Shown: positions 1-12,300 of the stretch, in pieces | Position numbering within the stretch: the first letter of the stretch is position 1 | How the letters are laid out: each line of letters opens with the position of its first letter | Assembly: GCA_947044365.1 (NCBI GenBank) | Contig: OX345650.1 | Location: forward strand, 4,459,372 to 4,523,371 | Length of the DNA: 64,000 bases | Reading direction: 5' to 3' | Source: Petrosia ficiformis | Taxonomy: Eukaryota > Porifera > Demospongiae > Haplosclerida > Petrosiidae | Program-made: the position numbers and the translations under genes | Notes under the pieces: generated by a model | Seen by the model: only the letters and a program-made list of their open reading frames with translations | Database searches by the model: none | Told to the model about the DNA's origin: nothing

Positions 1-28
1 ATTAATTACAATCCCTAGGCCCTTTCCT

Positions 29-1591
29 TTATCGTCCACATTTACAAACACCAACTGCACGAAAGAATTCAGCAACTACTTTATCACCAATGTCCTGAAT
101 AAGGTACCACGATTCTTCAAAATTAGCATTTCTACAAACACAATGTCGACACACTATACTTCCACTTGCTAGCAACACAGGGAGTACACTAACACAACTG
201 CTGGAGCCATTAACACGTTTAGCAAGTTCTAAATTCATACGATTGAAATTAATTCCATGAAATCCAGCAGCCTCTTCCTCTGAAACACCATAATCAATGC
301 ATCCACTAAGCCTAAAATCTACAAAAGAACCCTTGTTGCAATCATTACTACTTTCAACAAGAACAAAGTATTCGTTTTTAGCAACTAAATCAGAAATGTA
401 TTTATATCTTTTGCATCGCTCTTCAGTTTCTTCTTCAGAATTCTCATTAGCTACACACTCCTCTAACGCTTCATTGACTATCGCCATATCAAGACCTTTA
501 CCAATTGCAACGAGTTGAACAGAAAATGCCCCTATTTGGAAGTCACTTGAACGACTGGCCTGTTGCGAAACCTCGTATCGACATCGACCGCTCATATGGA
601 ATGAATACAGACATGAACGATTTTCAGCAAACCAAACACAACCTTTCATACGAAGGACTCCTTGTGGAAACCCAAGACCGAGAAAACTTTGGAATTTTTC
701 TAAACAGAGTGGTTTAGAGCTCTCAAACACAACAGAACTGAAATCGTCTTCCAACAAGTGATCAACATGGTCGTGTTTCTTTTTTCCCTTTTCTACCTCT
801 TGTCTTTTTCGCCTCTCAAGATTCATAGTTCCTCCTTGTGGACTGATGGTATATGCAGCTGGAGTGACCTCATGCGAAACTACCTGCAAACTTGATTGTA
901 CTTCATCTACTTCCATAATCAAATGAAGAGGAATGGCACAGTATGTGCAAGGATGAATTTGCACACCTGGTACACAGGAAGAAATGAACTGTTTAGCGAT
1001 TAGAAGTTGTTCATCTGTTACAAGATCAGATTTATTCAGTAGCACTACATCGGCACAACGTAGTTGACTATCAGCTGCTACTGACATCGAAATACTTTGA
1101 GTTTCCCTGTCTTGTGCTAACTTAGATACTAAAGTATCTGTATCAACTACAGTAACGACCACGTCTAATCGAATACGATACATTTTTCCATAATCTTGCT
1201 CTAGTGTTGCAATAGTCTGCAGTGGATCAGTAACACCACTGGTCTCCACCACGAGGTAATCAATCTTACCAATATCTGCATCCTGCAAGAGCTGCCACAC
1301 TGCTTTCTGAAACTCACCAGATACTGAACAACATAAACAACCATTGCTTAATTCTACCACTTCATCATGACGTCCAGTACCTCTGACTATCTGCCCATCT
1401 ATGTTTAGAGATGCGAAATCATTTACAGCAGCTGCTATTTTGAGGTTGTGTTTGTTATGAAGAATATAAGTGAGGAGAGTTGTCTTGCCTGCTCCAAGGA
1501 ATCCTGTTACAAGAGTCACTGGAAGATGTTTCTTTTTTGGATTCCAAGCTTGAGCCTCTCTGTGCAAGTAAAGATTACAACGAGAATCCAT
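29..1591 (-). CDS. CobW/ZNG1-family (G3E) GTPase, single exon, 520 aa
   Basis: Intronless 520-aa ORF. The N-terminal half is a G3E P-loop GTPase. It shows the Walker A motif GFLGAGKTT at residues 30-38, the family's metal-binding GCLCC at 84-88, ETSGVTDP (switch/Walker B area) at 116-123, and the guanine-specificity motif NKSD at 186-189. The C-terminal half carries a CobW C-terminal-like stretch around GVLRMKGCVWFAENR. G3E proteins of this type are GTP-driven metallochaperones; ZNG1/CBWD proteins hand zinc to client enzymes. The ATG at 1591 places the P-loop about 30 residues in, as expected. It is long for a CBWD protein (about 400 aa), because of a charged linker with a KKKHDHVDH segment and a longer C-terminus. 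Head-to-head with the F-box gene at 1676. Family assignment is secure; zinc as the metal and the exact orthologue are inferred. Confidence 0.9.
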   Translation of the reverse strand: MDSRCNLYLHREAQAWNPKKKHLPVTLVTGFLGAGKTTLLTYILHNKHNLKIAAAVNDFASLNIDGQIVRGTGRHDEVVELSNGCLCCSVSGEFQKAVWQLLQDADIGKIDYLVVETSGVTDPLQTIATLEQDYGKMYRIRLDVVVTVVDTDTLVSKLAQDRETQSISMSVAADSQLRCADVVLLNKSDLVTDEQLLIAKQFISSCVPGVQIHPCTYCAIPLHLIMEVDEVQSSLQVVSHEVTPAAYTISPQGGTMNLERRKRQEVEKGKKKHDHVDHLLEDDFSSVVFESSKPLCLEKFQSFLGLGFPQGVLRMKGCVWFAENRSCLYSFHMSGRCRYEVSQQASRSSDFQIGAFSVQLVAIGKGLDMAIVNEALEECVANENSEEETEERCKRYKYISDLVAKNEYFVLVESSNDCNKGSFVDFRLSGCIDYGVSEEEAAGFHGINFNRMNLELAKRVNGSSSCVSVLPVLLASGSIVCRHCVCRNANFEESWYLIQDIGDKVVAEFFRAVGVCKCGR

Positions 1592-1675
1592 CTTTATAGG
1601 GCGTGTCTACCCCACCCATACTGGGGGGCGGGGCTAAGCACTTTTTTTTTTTTTGTGCAGGGGTGATGATTAAAA
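1592..1675. promoter_or_regulatory. compact bidirectional promoter between GTPase and F-box genes
   Basis: Only 84 bp separate the two divergent start codons. The interval contains a GC-box-like GGGGCGGGGC (about 1625-1634), a CCCACCC box and a poly-T run. It must hold both 5' UTRs or both core promoters unless an upstream non-coding exon exists. Promoter function is inferred from arrangement. Confidence 0.55.
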
Positions 1676-3706
1676 ATGAATGATGATGGCCATTTACACT
1701 GCAACAACTGTGTATCTTTGAACTGTTCTTTCTGGGAAGGTTGTCCTAAAGTCACGTGTCTTGAATGTGATGTTGAACTACATTCATGCATGTCAATGGA
1801 TCATACTGAAGTATGTCCAGAGATCACCATCTCTTGCATAAATTCACAGTATGGCTGTCCATTAGAGATAAAACGAAAGCACCTGACCTCCCACTTAGCA
1901 CAATGTCCTGTAATGATTGCAGTAGTTACTCGTGGTGATATTATTCCTTGCAATCACTGCTCAACTCCGATTTGTAGACCTCTCCAATGTGATCACGACA
2001 TTATATGTTTAGAAGCAAAAGTTGGTTGTACAAACACACTGTTTGGTTGTCCTAGAAAAATGAAACGCAGAGATATTAATCAACATTTAGAGCATTGTCC
2101 AGCAAGTATTATTCACTGTTCTTTTCAATACCGACGTAAGCAACTAAAATCTAATGATATATGCTTTGAGCCTACACTCCCAGATGAGAAGTTTCTGTTT
2201 AATGATATAGATTTTGTTAAGTCAAGTGGAGACCAAGCGACTAATCACAAAGATACGACACCACAAATGGATATATTTCCAATAAGAAATAACTTTCGTC
2301 TTCTGTCAAATAAAAATATAAACAAATATGCTAAAGGAAAGAGAGTTTGTGAAAGTTCCACATTTTTTTGTAGCGAATATGTTCGGCGAGATGAATATCC
2401 AGATCATTGTAAAACACATCTTGATGTAGTTCTTGATGTGCATTGTTTTATCAATAGATGTCCTCTATATTCATATGGATGTCCATATGCAGTTGCCGCC
2501 TACCAGCCTGCACCACCAGGTAGCATTCTTGGCTTTGTTCCTGAGTTTTCATCATTTGTTGTTACGCCACCACAATTAATAAAACATGGGGAACAGGGCG
2601 AAGGAAATTTTGCAGCGCAGTTAGCTAAAAAACAAGAATTGCTAATGTACGGGTATGAAGATGACACTTTCGGAAGTCTTGATGTTCTAGGCCAGCTACC
2701 AGTTGAAGTGTTACTTCACATCTTCTCGTACCTGGATTCATTAAGTCTTTGGTCTGTGTCTCAAGTAAATCGATACTTTAGGAGTGTTTGTCAAGACATT
2801 TTGGCTGAAAGGGGAATCGTTTACCATCACTGGGAGAAGATAAATGGACTCTGGACATTTGGAGTTACTGTAAGTTTTCACAATATATAATTATTGTGTA
2901 CATTGATATCTGTGTAAACATTGTCCCCAGACTTCATGTAAAGGTCATTCATGTTAGTTTAACCTTAAAAAATGTTTATAACTTTAGTTTGGAATGACCA
3001 ACAATCTCTTTACCTGCACCATTTTCATATAATTATCCTTCCAGTTCTTTTTTGTGTATGTCAAATTTCGATTCATTGCTTCATTATTGAGTTACAGTAT
3101 AATCATGTATTAACCTTATGACATTAAACTATACACTATAATACATATAAGGTCATCACATAATTTTGAGGTTATCGCCAATGTGAACAGACTTTAGTAT
3201 TGTGTCAATTTTTGTGTATCTTTCAATGTATGACTCTCCACAAAAATAGAGATATAGAATTATACTATGTCCACATAATTTTAAACAAATATCTAATATT
3301 TAAATGGTTGTTACTTATAAAACAAGCTTGGTACCCAAGAAATATGATGACTGCCTTTTTGAGTACCTATTCATTGGTCTCCCTTACAATCAAAAAACAT
3401 TTGAATGAATGTATTTTTTTTGCTCATGGGTAGTGATGTATTGTGCTGTTCCAATTTACTTTCCCCATTTCGTTGCAGACATGGTCGTTCTCTAGAAACA
3501 TTTCCTATTCACATCATTGGATTCCTCAGATGGACGTACCCAGTGTTAACCATCACATGACCTCTTGTAAGACATTTAGTGAAATGTCTAAACAAGACTT
3601 CTATGAGAATAAAGGCACAGTATTGGATTTGAAGGATACAAATGGTTGTTGGTCCTTAATACCAATAGAACAAGCTGACTTTAAGCGGACCACCTTTTCA
3701 TTTTGA
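1676..3706 (+). CDS. FBXO30/FBXO40-like F-box protein with TRAF-type zinc fingers, 2 exons, 473 aa
   Basis: Exons 1676..2869 and 3479..3706 join in frame (donor GTAAGT, acceptor TTGCAG) to give 473 aa. The N-terminus has closely spaced Cys/His pairs typical of the TRAF-type zinc finger of FBXO30/FBXO40, including two HL-x3-CP turns (SHLAQCP, QHLEHCP). An F-box follows at about residues 341-385 (LPVEVLLHIFSYLDSLSLW). The second exon encodes the family's C-terminal block starting WSFSRNIS with a later HHMTSC. F-box proteins of this type are substrate receptors of SCF ubiquitin ligases. It is shorter than the roughly 700-aa vertebrate proteins, mainly in the linker between zinc fingers and F-box. 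An AATAAA lies just downstream at about 3731. Intron 1 contains a MITE (2941-3194). Confidence 0.85.
2941..3194. mobile_element. TA-flanked MITE family A, copy 1
   Basis: 254-bp element with imperfect terminal inverted repeats of about 28 bp (AAGGTCATTCA... and ...TGTGAACAGACTT) flanked by TA, as for Tc1/mariner-type MITEs. It has no coding potential and sits in the F-box gene intron. Confidence 0.8.
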
Positions 3707-4595
3707 TAGTTTACCTTTTGTGATAAATTTATAATAAATTTTAGTTATATTATTTATTTTTATTAATAATTTTTTAATGGAAGTTCATTTAAGAAATCAA
3801 TTTTAGACTCATTGCAAATAGCTTCACAGAAAAAACTGACATTGGAGAGACTTGAAAAGTTGAAACAAATTTTATGGTCAATTAGATATATATACAGTAT
3901 GGCAATTAGATCTACATGTACATGTATGGCAATTAGATGTACATGTACATGTATGGCAACTAGATGTACATGAACATGTATGGCAACTAGATGTACATGT
4001 ACATATACATGTATGGTAATTATATGTACATGTACATGTATGGCAATTATATGTACATGTACATGTGTACATTGTATATTTAATGAAGTGTAAAATGTGT
4101 AAAACAAAACGCTTATACGCAAAAAGAATAGTATTAAGTTATTTCTGCATTAATGATGGTTTGAGCAATACAAACCATTATCTTTTATCTTAGGCTATTT
4201 TGCGTGCAATTCGTTTTGTGTAAATGTTTCATTTTATGAATTTTACACTTAATTACATGCATATCACAGATACAATGTATGTGCATGTACATGTCCATAC
4301 ATACCATCAAACAGAAATATACTTCAAGTTTGCAGATCACAACTTTGAAATCAATATGTAATTGTTTGAAGTTCTTTACAAATAGCAAAGGTATATTATA
4401 TAATATATAAGCTTTGAAAATTAATTATGGTTCTCCCAGTCCTTCTGAACACACTGCAAAACCTCCTCTGCAACCCACATGTTATGACTTTCTAGACACA
4501 GACTTTATTAATGTGGTTGGATAACATCTGCTTTCATCCTGCCTTCCAACAGGGAAGGCTCCTTTCACACTTGTTGCCTCTTCCACCGATAGAGA
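3707..4595. other. intergenic, with minisatellite
   Basis: Spacer between the F-box gene and the secreted receptor-like gene. It holds the F-box polyadenylation region, the minisatellite at about 3895-4075 and AT-rich sequence. No supported exon was seen. Confidence 0.6.
3895..4075. repeat. minisatellite, about 30-bp unit, ~6 copies
   Basis: Tandem units of the form GGCAATTAGATGTACATGTA with variable CATGTA tails. The two minus-strand open frames over it, rich in His/Val or Cys/Thr, are products of the repeat. Confidence 0.85.
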
Positions 4596-6413
4596 ATGGT
4601 AAAGATCTTTTTGGTCACTCTGTGCATTACTTATGCTATAGGATGTCAAATTGACTGCACCATTAATGATGATGCTCTCCATTCTACACTTCATCATTTT
4701 ACTACAGAGAAACCAGCACTTCTTCATACTATCTGTTATTCAATGTGCATAAACAAAGTGAGTTTGAATACACTAATAGGATAGCAAAAATACAACCAGT
4801 GATTCATGCCAGATATAAACTTTGCTTGTCTTTAATATGTTATTCATTAATCATCAACTCTTGGATTCGTCATCATGCCCAAACTTTGTCTTTTAGGTTA
4901 TAACAGCTTTCTCAAATGATATATATATGGATTGTGCCACAATTCAAAAGGTGTGTGTAATTTAATTTATCTAGCTACACACACATGTATATTAATTGTG
5001 AACACTCACATTTTTGATGTACGCTACACATTGCAGGTTGAGGCATGTCAGTATGGATGCATTATCCATAACTTATATCATAAAAAAACAAGAAACAATA
5101 TATGTGCTCAAGAATGTGTAAGTTTAACACTACGTATATACGAGATAATTTATAATACTGACCTTATAAAGACGCACAATGCACATACAGAAAGACTGAC
5201 AATTTTTGGCAGCAACTTAGCCAGTTATTCAAGTTAATATCATTTTTCATTTAAAGGTTTCTCGAATTTAGTAGTAACATAATAAATAATTATTCTTGAA
5301 AAGAACATTTCGGCCCGATGGCCTTTTTCAGCTATTCAAGAATCTTTCAATGAATACAGAAAACACTATATTATTATCTAAAAGTACATAAGTTTTAATA
5401 GTCTTTCTATAAATTTGGCTAAAATCACTAGCTCCAGCTCATTCATATAATAAACATCAATATCTCATATTTTAATCACAGATCAATAAGTGTGGAAACA
5501 ATGAGAAACACATTGATTGGAGAAACGTCTACTCGGCACAAAATTGTTCAAAACAATGTGTAAGTGTGTACTTGTACAAGATATATATAATATATATAAT
5601 TATGTATTTCGTAAGTGAAATTAAATATTAATTTTTCATCAAAATGGCTGAATTTTATTAGTTAGTGTATATAATCTACATACGTGTATAACTTCACATT
5701 CATATTAGTGTTGTTTTTGTTCACTATATATAACTATAACTAAATTACAGGTCTACTATGATAACTACAACTTAAATTGGTCAATAATGGGCACTTTTAG
5801 TTAGTTAACTAAAACTAAAACCCTTTTAGTAAACCTAATATTGCCTTAGTTAACTGAACTATAACTAATGTAAAAGTGTGAGAATCTAGTCATACTATAA
5901 CCATAACTAAAAGTGGTTATTATTGTCAAACTAAAACAACACTAATTCATATACTATTATTAATCTATTAGGAAGAAAATGATTGCCTACAAGGATGTTC
6001 TCTAAAACATGTTCACAGGAACAAAGGTTAATTTTAAGTTTACTGATCTTTTAAGGTCTTTAAAATTACATCTTTAAGTTTTATATGAAAACATTAGTCT
6101 AACACCAATGTTAATAGAGATGAGGCAACACTATAGTACCGGTAATATTTGACCTTTTTGTCTACAGTTACAGAACTGACTCTTCCATCTCCTGAAATCA
6201 AACCAGTCAGCGGAAGTCCAACAAGCTATACTATAGATATGACCTCTTTAACTGATAATAGCACAAGAGATTTGAAGGTTGCCATGGTGATAAAAATCAT
6301 TGATCAAAACACAAATGACATATATTACAATTGGCTGGTTAGAATCAAACTATAAAATGTGTGTACATTAGTGCACATACATTTATGTACATACATTACA
6401 TATGTGTATGTAC

Positions 6414-6502
<89 letters not shown>

Positions 6503-7696
6503 TAATTATATGTGTACATGTATATGTGTATGCACTTGTATGCATATATATGTACATTTATGTATGCAGTATGTATTTCATATGTACATACATATATAAT
6601 TATTTATGTATGTTTGCATGTATGTACGTATGTAATATGTATGTGTGTATAACATGTATGCATATACATAATGTATGCATGTACATACATACATATGTAT
6701 ATACATACGTACACACATATGTACATAGTCTATATATGTCTGTCTGTATGTACATATGTACATGGTATATACATATGTGTTATGCTACTAACTTATTATG
6801 TTTAGCTTCATTCTCTAGCCTGGGCTTCAAGGTTTGGTTGATCTCAGTTACTTTTCTTGCAAAAGAGTTACCATATCTGCAAAGATTATATATGGTTATG
6901 AAGCAACGTCATTCTCATCTTCAGAAGACATTTGTGTCAACGGATCACAAGGTTAGTAAAGGTCATTCACATTCACCATGACCTCAGAAAAATGTTCATA
7001 ACTTTAGTTTGAAATGACCATTTCCTTTAGATTTTCCTGAACCATTTTCATATAAATGTCATTCCCATTCTTTTTTGTATATATAAAATTTCAATCCATT
7101 GCTTCATTATTGTGTTACAGTATAATCATGTATTAACCTTATGACATTAAACTATACACTATAGTACATATAAGTTATTGTGTTACAGTATAATCATGTA
7201 TTAACCTTATGACATTAAACTATACACTATAGTACATACACAGTCATCAAATCATAAAGAGTTCATGTGAATTTGAACAGACTAAATATAAAGAGACTGT
7301 TAACCCTTTACTTCTCAGATTTCTCAGAGTTCATACGAAAAGAATTGTGTGACAAAATGTATTTGAAATCAATTGAAAATTTTGACTATTTAGAGACAAA
7401 GTAAGGAAGTGCTGAGAATAAGATTTTTAATTATCTTATCATTATGATTAATAACTCAATGGTGTTGAGTCTAGTCAACAGTTAATTAATTATCTAAATT
7501 CATTGAGATTATTTAAAATTAATAGCTTTTTAATGAATTTGATGTGAATATTGATAATGATAATGCTTTATGTATTTTCTCCTACAGAGTCAACGAATTA
7601 CTTGATTATATACAAACAACCTCCGACCTCTCCTCTAGAGACCAGATAGAAATCAAACTTCAAGAAATTCTAAATATTTTTAACATAAATTTGTAA
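4596..7696 (+). CDS. putative secreted protein resembling the RTK1 N-terminal ectodomain, 8 exons, 286 aa
   Basis: Exons 4596..4757, 5037..5117, 5482..5559, 5972..6026, 6168..6337, 6819..6951, 7328..7400 and 7588..7696 all have GT/AG ends and matching phases, totalling 861 nt (286 aa plus TAA). It begins with a signal peptide ([16 protein letters not shown]). Cys-rich modules encoded one per exon follow (CQYGC...CAQEC), then a region matching RTK1 exons 6-7; compare [20 protein letters not shown] here with [20 protein letters not shown] in RTK1. The last two exons encode a tail of about 60 aa ([10 protein letters not shown]...[10 protein letters not shown]) that I do not recognise. No membrane span and no kinase are present, so it may be a secreted decoy or ligand-binding paralogue. 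The gene is predicted only; a truncated receptor pseudogene is the alternative. Confidence 0.6.
5706..5944. mobile_element. hAT-like MITE (TAGTGTTG ends) with 8-bp TSD
   Basis: 239-bp element with termini TAGTGTTGTTTT and AAAACAACACTA, flanked on both sides by the identical 8-mer ATTCATAT (5698-5705 and 5945-5952). The interior is made of TTTTAGTTATAG-like words. It lies in intron 3 of the secreted receptor-like gene. Confidence 0.85.
6416..6505. repeat. (TA)n microsatellite
   Basis: Long TA run in intron 5 of the secreted receptor-like gene, followed by degenerate TATG/TACA repeats to about 6780. The repetitive Tyr/Ile frames here are not genes. Confidence 0.95.
6959..7283. mobile_element. 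MITE family A, copy 2, with duplicated 68-bp core
   Basis: Starts AAGGTCATTCACATTCACCA, eight bases after the exon-6 donor of the surrounding gene, and ends near GAACAGACTA. The inner segment ending in the TACACTATAGTACATA motif is present twice in tandem, unlike the single-copy elements. Confidence 0.75.
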
Positions 7697-9287
7697 TATT
7701 GTATAAATGATGTTTATAATGTTGAAACGTTTGCCTCAGTTATTAATGTGTGCATGTGTATTACAATTCATTGACATTCTTTCACATATAAAAGAATTCA
7801 AACTCATAATTATGTATAATTGTTTACGTATATAATTATGAATATTTATATAATTATAATTATTTATATTTATATTGATAATTACATATGGCCTCTGTTA
7901 GGTAAACATTGTTATCTGTTGTTTTGTGTAGTTGGTTCCCATGGGTATTTATTAGTACAATTAATGAGTTTCCACTGTACGTACATACGTACGTATATAC
8001 TCAAATTAGGGTTACAACACACACCAACATACACACCCTCACAAACACACATAACACACATTAATAATTAATACATATGTTCGTGCATGGTATACTGTAT
8101 GTATATACATTGTAATATGATAATGATGTATATTGAGATTACTGTATTGATACACGTAATTGTAGAAATTCAAATTAAAATCAAGAAATTGAAATTCATT
8201 AAGTGTAGGCAGAGCGAATTAAATACAATACAAAGCTGTATAAGAACTAAGGCGTTCGTTTGGCTCATTCCTACTTTAACCTAGACAAGACAACAGCTGA
8301 CAATGATGTTGAGGATAAACATAAGTGGGTAATGTTATGAAAGTATTGTGAGAATATAGCAGGCATGCTGAGAAGTGATAAATATATCAGTTTTTGTATT
8401 TTCATATACATCCTGACAACTGCTTACATAATTTTAGAACACAAAGTATCATACTGCATTTGATCTTTAGCTAAGTGTTTTATATATACTTCCTTAGTTT
8501 GACTGGCAACTGCTTACATAATTTTAGGACACAAAATTTCTCACTGCCTTTGATCTTTAGCTACTTATATAATATATATATAATTTATATATACCACAGT
8601 GCTAATGCATGCCTTCCAAGTATCAACCACAGTCACCACCTCATCCTTGATAAACAATGCCTTCTCCCTCCTCTTACTGGAGCTTAAAATGTCAAACCAT
8701 ATTCAAAACATCTGACTTGCATTTGAAAAGCCCGCCTGTCTCTCCAGGTGCAGTCATTGGTGGTTCAAACAAAGATAACAATTTGAATGAACAATTAAAT
8801 CATCTAGATGGTGGTAGATCTTTATCAACCTATGGATCTCAGACATCAGTAGATTGTTAATTTAATGAACGTACAGTAATTTTAAATGTTGCTGTCAATT
8901 GCTTCTCATCAAAATAATCAGTTTATATTTACAGTAAATTTCTGTCTGAATAGCTAGCTGACAATGAGTATTTTAATTGTATTGCTAACATTAATTTAGT
9001 TTGGAGATACTTACACAAATAGTATAAACTGATATGATGAGGTCTTGATAAGGTCTTTTAGAATGCTGAATAGCTATAATGTACTGTAAATATTGAAGGA
9101 AAAACATCAACCAAGCATAAGTATGCATATATATATATATATATACAGAATAGAGGGTGGAGCTGAGTTAATTTTAAGGCTTCCCTGTTAAGTAGTATAT
9201 AGGCCAAACCAGTGTTTCTAGACCAAACTACAGAAGGTATATCTGTTTATTCTCCTCTGATAACACCAAAGAAATATTCTTCTTCCA
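7697..9287. other. intergenic between secreted receptor-like gene and RTK1
   Basis: AT-rich spacer with microsatellite TA/ACAC patches and two imperfect copies of a roughly 65-bp segment at about 8415-8475 and 8505-8565 (both contain ACTGCTTACATAATTTTAG). Two isolated exon-like stretches (8748-8860 and 9203-9307) are listed separately. Confidence 0.5.
8748..8860 (+). pseudogene. orphan exon-like fragment (C-terminal tail?)
   Basis: After an acceptor TCTCCAG the sequence reads in frame with good codon character to a TAA (GAVIGGSNKDNN...GSQTSVDC). It enters in phase 1. No convincing upstream partner exon was found. It could be the last exon of a small gene, a remnant of a lost receptor, or chance. 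Confidence 0.3.
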
Positions 9288-9307
9288 ATGATGCAGCTGT
9301 TTTTTAG
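9203..9307 (+). pseudogene. orphan exon-like fragment overlapping the RTK1 start
   Basis: After an acceptor TATATAG, 34 sense codons run to TAG in phase 0 (AKPVFLDQTTEG...SSSNDAAVF). It overlaps the RTK1 start codon at 9288 in another frame. The composition is cytoplasmic-tail-like. It may be the relic end of a neighbouring receptor copy; low confidence. Confidence 0.27.
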
Positions 9308-12300
9308 CTGTTGGATATGTTTGGCAATGAATTTTCTCCTTTTATTTGCAGAATCTCAACACTTGTGTGGTGAAACCTGCAATGAATCTTCCCGCGACAG
9401 TGAAATTCACTCAACCACTGAATGGGAGGCTGAACTGCAGGCGAAGTGTTTTACTGCTTGTGTGGATATGGTAAGTGCTGGGAGTCGCTATTTAGCCGCA
9501 AGCAGACACCCAATCTCATTATACTTAAGTACTGTTCAAAACAAACTCAGATAAAGTATTTTAACATAACTATGAATACTTTTCATTTTATCTCTCTCAA
9601 CAGTTGCCTGCATACTGCAATTGTAATATAAACCTACAACCAACCATGGAAGTAAGTTAAACTTCATAATGCATATCAAAGCTACATTATACTTATTTAG
9701 AACTTGATTCACAGCTCCTCATATTGCATCAATCTATATAGTTAAGCCCTAATAGACGATTATTATTTTGCATATAGTCTATAGTTAACTTTGCATACAC
9801 ATACACTGTTGTTGAAGCGATTGTGTTGGTCAGGAAACACCTTACAAAATATTGTAAATGGTTGGAAATAATCCCATGAAAAAAATAATATATAGTATAA
9901 TTCAGTATTATCTTTATGTCAAAAATCATTACTATAACTTTTTATAACTTTTTGAATTTCAAATTTAAACGTATTCACAGTTTGAAAAGTTGAAGCTTGT
10001 TTAGACTTGAGATAGTTATTATAAGTATTTGACTGTATGGCTTTCGCTCTCGCAATAAACAAAACTAGCCAAGGCCACAGTTTCCTGTGATAACTGCCTA
10101 CATGTTTTGTTGAAAGTTTTTAAATCTACATGCATCGAGATCACATGTAAATATAAAACTATTTAGTTTTGGGAGATGACATTTTGAGAATAGAATAAAA
10201 ACGTATCCATAACAGGATATCAATGCAACAGTTAGATTGAAATGGTAACTTAGCAACAAAATCACTTACATAAACCTACATAAGTAATAATTAAATTGCG
10301 TAGCTATACATATGTAGAAGTGGTCCGTTTAATTTTGTTGCTAAGTTACCACTCCAATCTTGTTTCTGTGCTTTCAATTTTAATTTCCCTACATGCTCTC
10401 CTATATATATTTATGTAACCGTAGTAACACTTGTGTATTTAACTGTCCCATCTTTTGTACATGATTTAGGGATATTGGAATACATTTGACTATGGGGTGC
10501 TGAAGACAGTTGACTGTGTTGCATATCAAAAAGTAAATTTATAGCTGTTCTTCCTTCATTATGTCTATTCACAGAATTATTCATCCTCGATATAACAATA
10601 TTCAGTCCTTTTATCAATTTCTTTATCTACTGTGTATATTGCTAAACAGGTGAAAGACTGCCAAAGAGGTTGTGTAATTCAAGGAAGGAATATAAATTTC
10701 ACAAAGAATGAGTGTAGAGATGAATGCGTAAGAATATTACCATCATAATTTATTTAATCTTTAATTTTTTTTCATTTCATTACAGTACAGGAACTGTCCT
10801 AACAGCTGTGATGATGGTCAGCATTGTGACAGCTACGAGACTGAACATTGCAACATCCAATGTGTTAGTATACCAGTACACTAAAATTAACAGCTGTATG
10901 CTATAGTCTTTCTCCCTCAGAGACCTCCTGTGTGTTCTTATGGCTGTTCTATATACTCAAATGAACTACATAATACAAGTGAGTATAAAAAATTATATAA
11001 AATCATTATAACTGTGTAATCACTTAATTTCTTTTTAGTTGAAGGTCCCTCCCCACTTAGTTCTCCTTCTGAGCCAAGAATGTCTCCAATAGAACATGAT
11101 GATGGATATTTTTTATACAGTGCAATTGATGTTGCGAATCCATTGCCTGAGAGCAGTGGTGGAGGATTGAATGATGTCTCTGTATTTGTGTTCAAAATTG
11201 AAGCAAAGAATTTCACAGCATTCATATGGAAAGTGAGTAATGTATCTATGTAACAAACCATGTCTAATATATGCAATGCAACGCAATGTAATCCATTGCC
11301 AATCTGTTATGTTTTAACCTATTCTGTACAGTGGACATACTATGGCTTTATAGATCTTGAATTTGCTGCCTGCCAAGAAGTTCAAGTGTCATTTAAGGCA
11401 GTTAGTAAGTACGGCAAAAGTGACTATTCACCAGCTTTGAATATCTGTGTACATGGATGTAAGTAATGGGCATATATAATCACAATTAAATTGACTTACT
11501 TGCACACCTCTACTACTAACATGATTTGTAGACCCAGCCCAGGTTGAAACCCTAACATTCGACTATGTAGAAGACTTCAGACCAGGGTTTCTAGGTCATG
11601 CCAATACTACTATTTCATGGACAAAACCAGAAGGTATTGTTGCATTTAGATTTGATCATGAAATATATATACATACTATCCAATACTTACAGGCTGGGAA
11701 TTTCTATCCAGTTATCGTTTAATTGTTTTCTCACAAACAGTAGGTTGTGGAGGATTAAATAAACCACATAAGCATCCTATTGATAAGGTAATGTTACTCA
11801 AATTATCTGATGAACATGCATCACTTGCAAAATTAAATTGTTAAAACAACAATTTTATTGGTTAGTACAGTTGCAAGGATTTCAATTTAGTTTGTCAATT
11901 GTCATAGAGGATGTTGTGGCAGCTATGTGCATGATGTTACTATGACATAATGTGCAAGTATTGAAAGATATAGATTAAATTAGATGTTTGCGGGTTTACA
12001 AACTCTTTTGATGGCCAGATACAATTTTACATGTACTTTAGTATAAATTATACTAAATCTTTGACATAAAATATGAGTAGACAGCATCCTAAACATTTTG
12101 TGCTTTCAATATAATTGGTGCAAATCAGCTTTTTTGGTATTAGATGTGTGTATACTGAATAACCAAATAATTGTTAAATTCTTGCAACTGTACTAACCCT
12201 AGTTATTTTAGCTATTTTGTTTTTGCAGTGTGATTCACAATTACAATAATATTAATTTATTAATTATAATATTTTGTCTTCAAACAGGATGCAACAAATG

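Noticed and set aside
6361..6981. 206-codon Tyr/Ile-rich ORF
   Set aside because: Produced by TA and TATG microsatellites; its last part overlaps a true exon (6819-6951) in a different frame.
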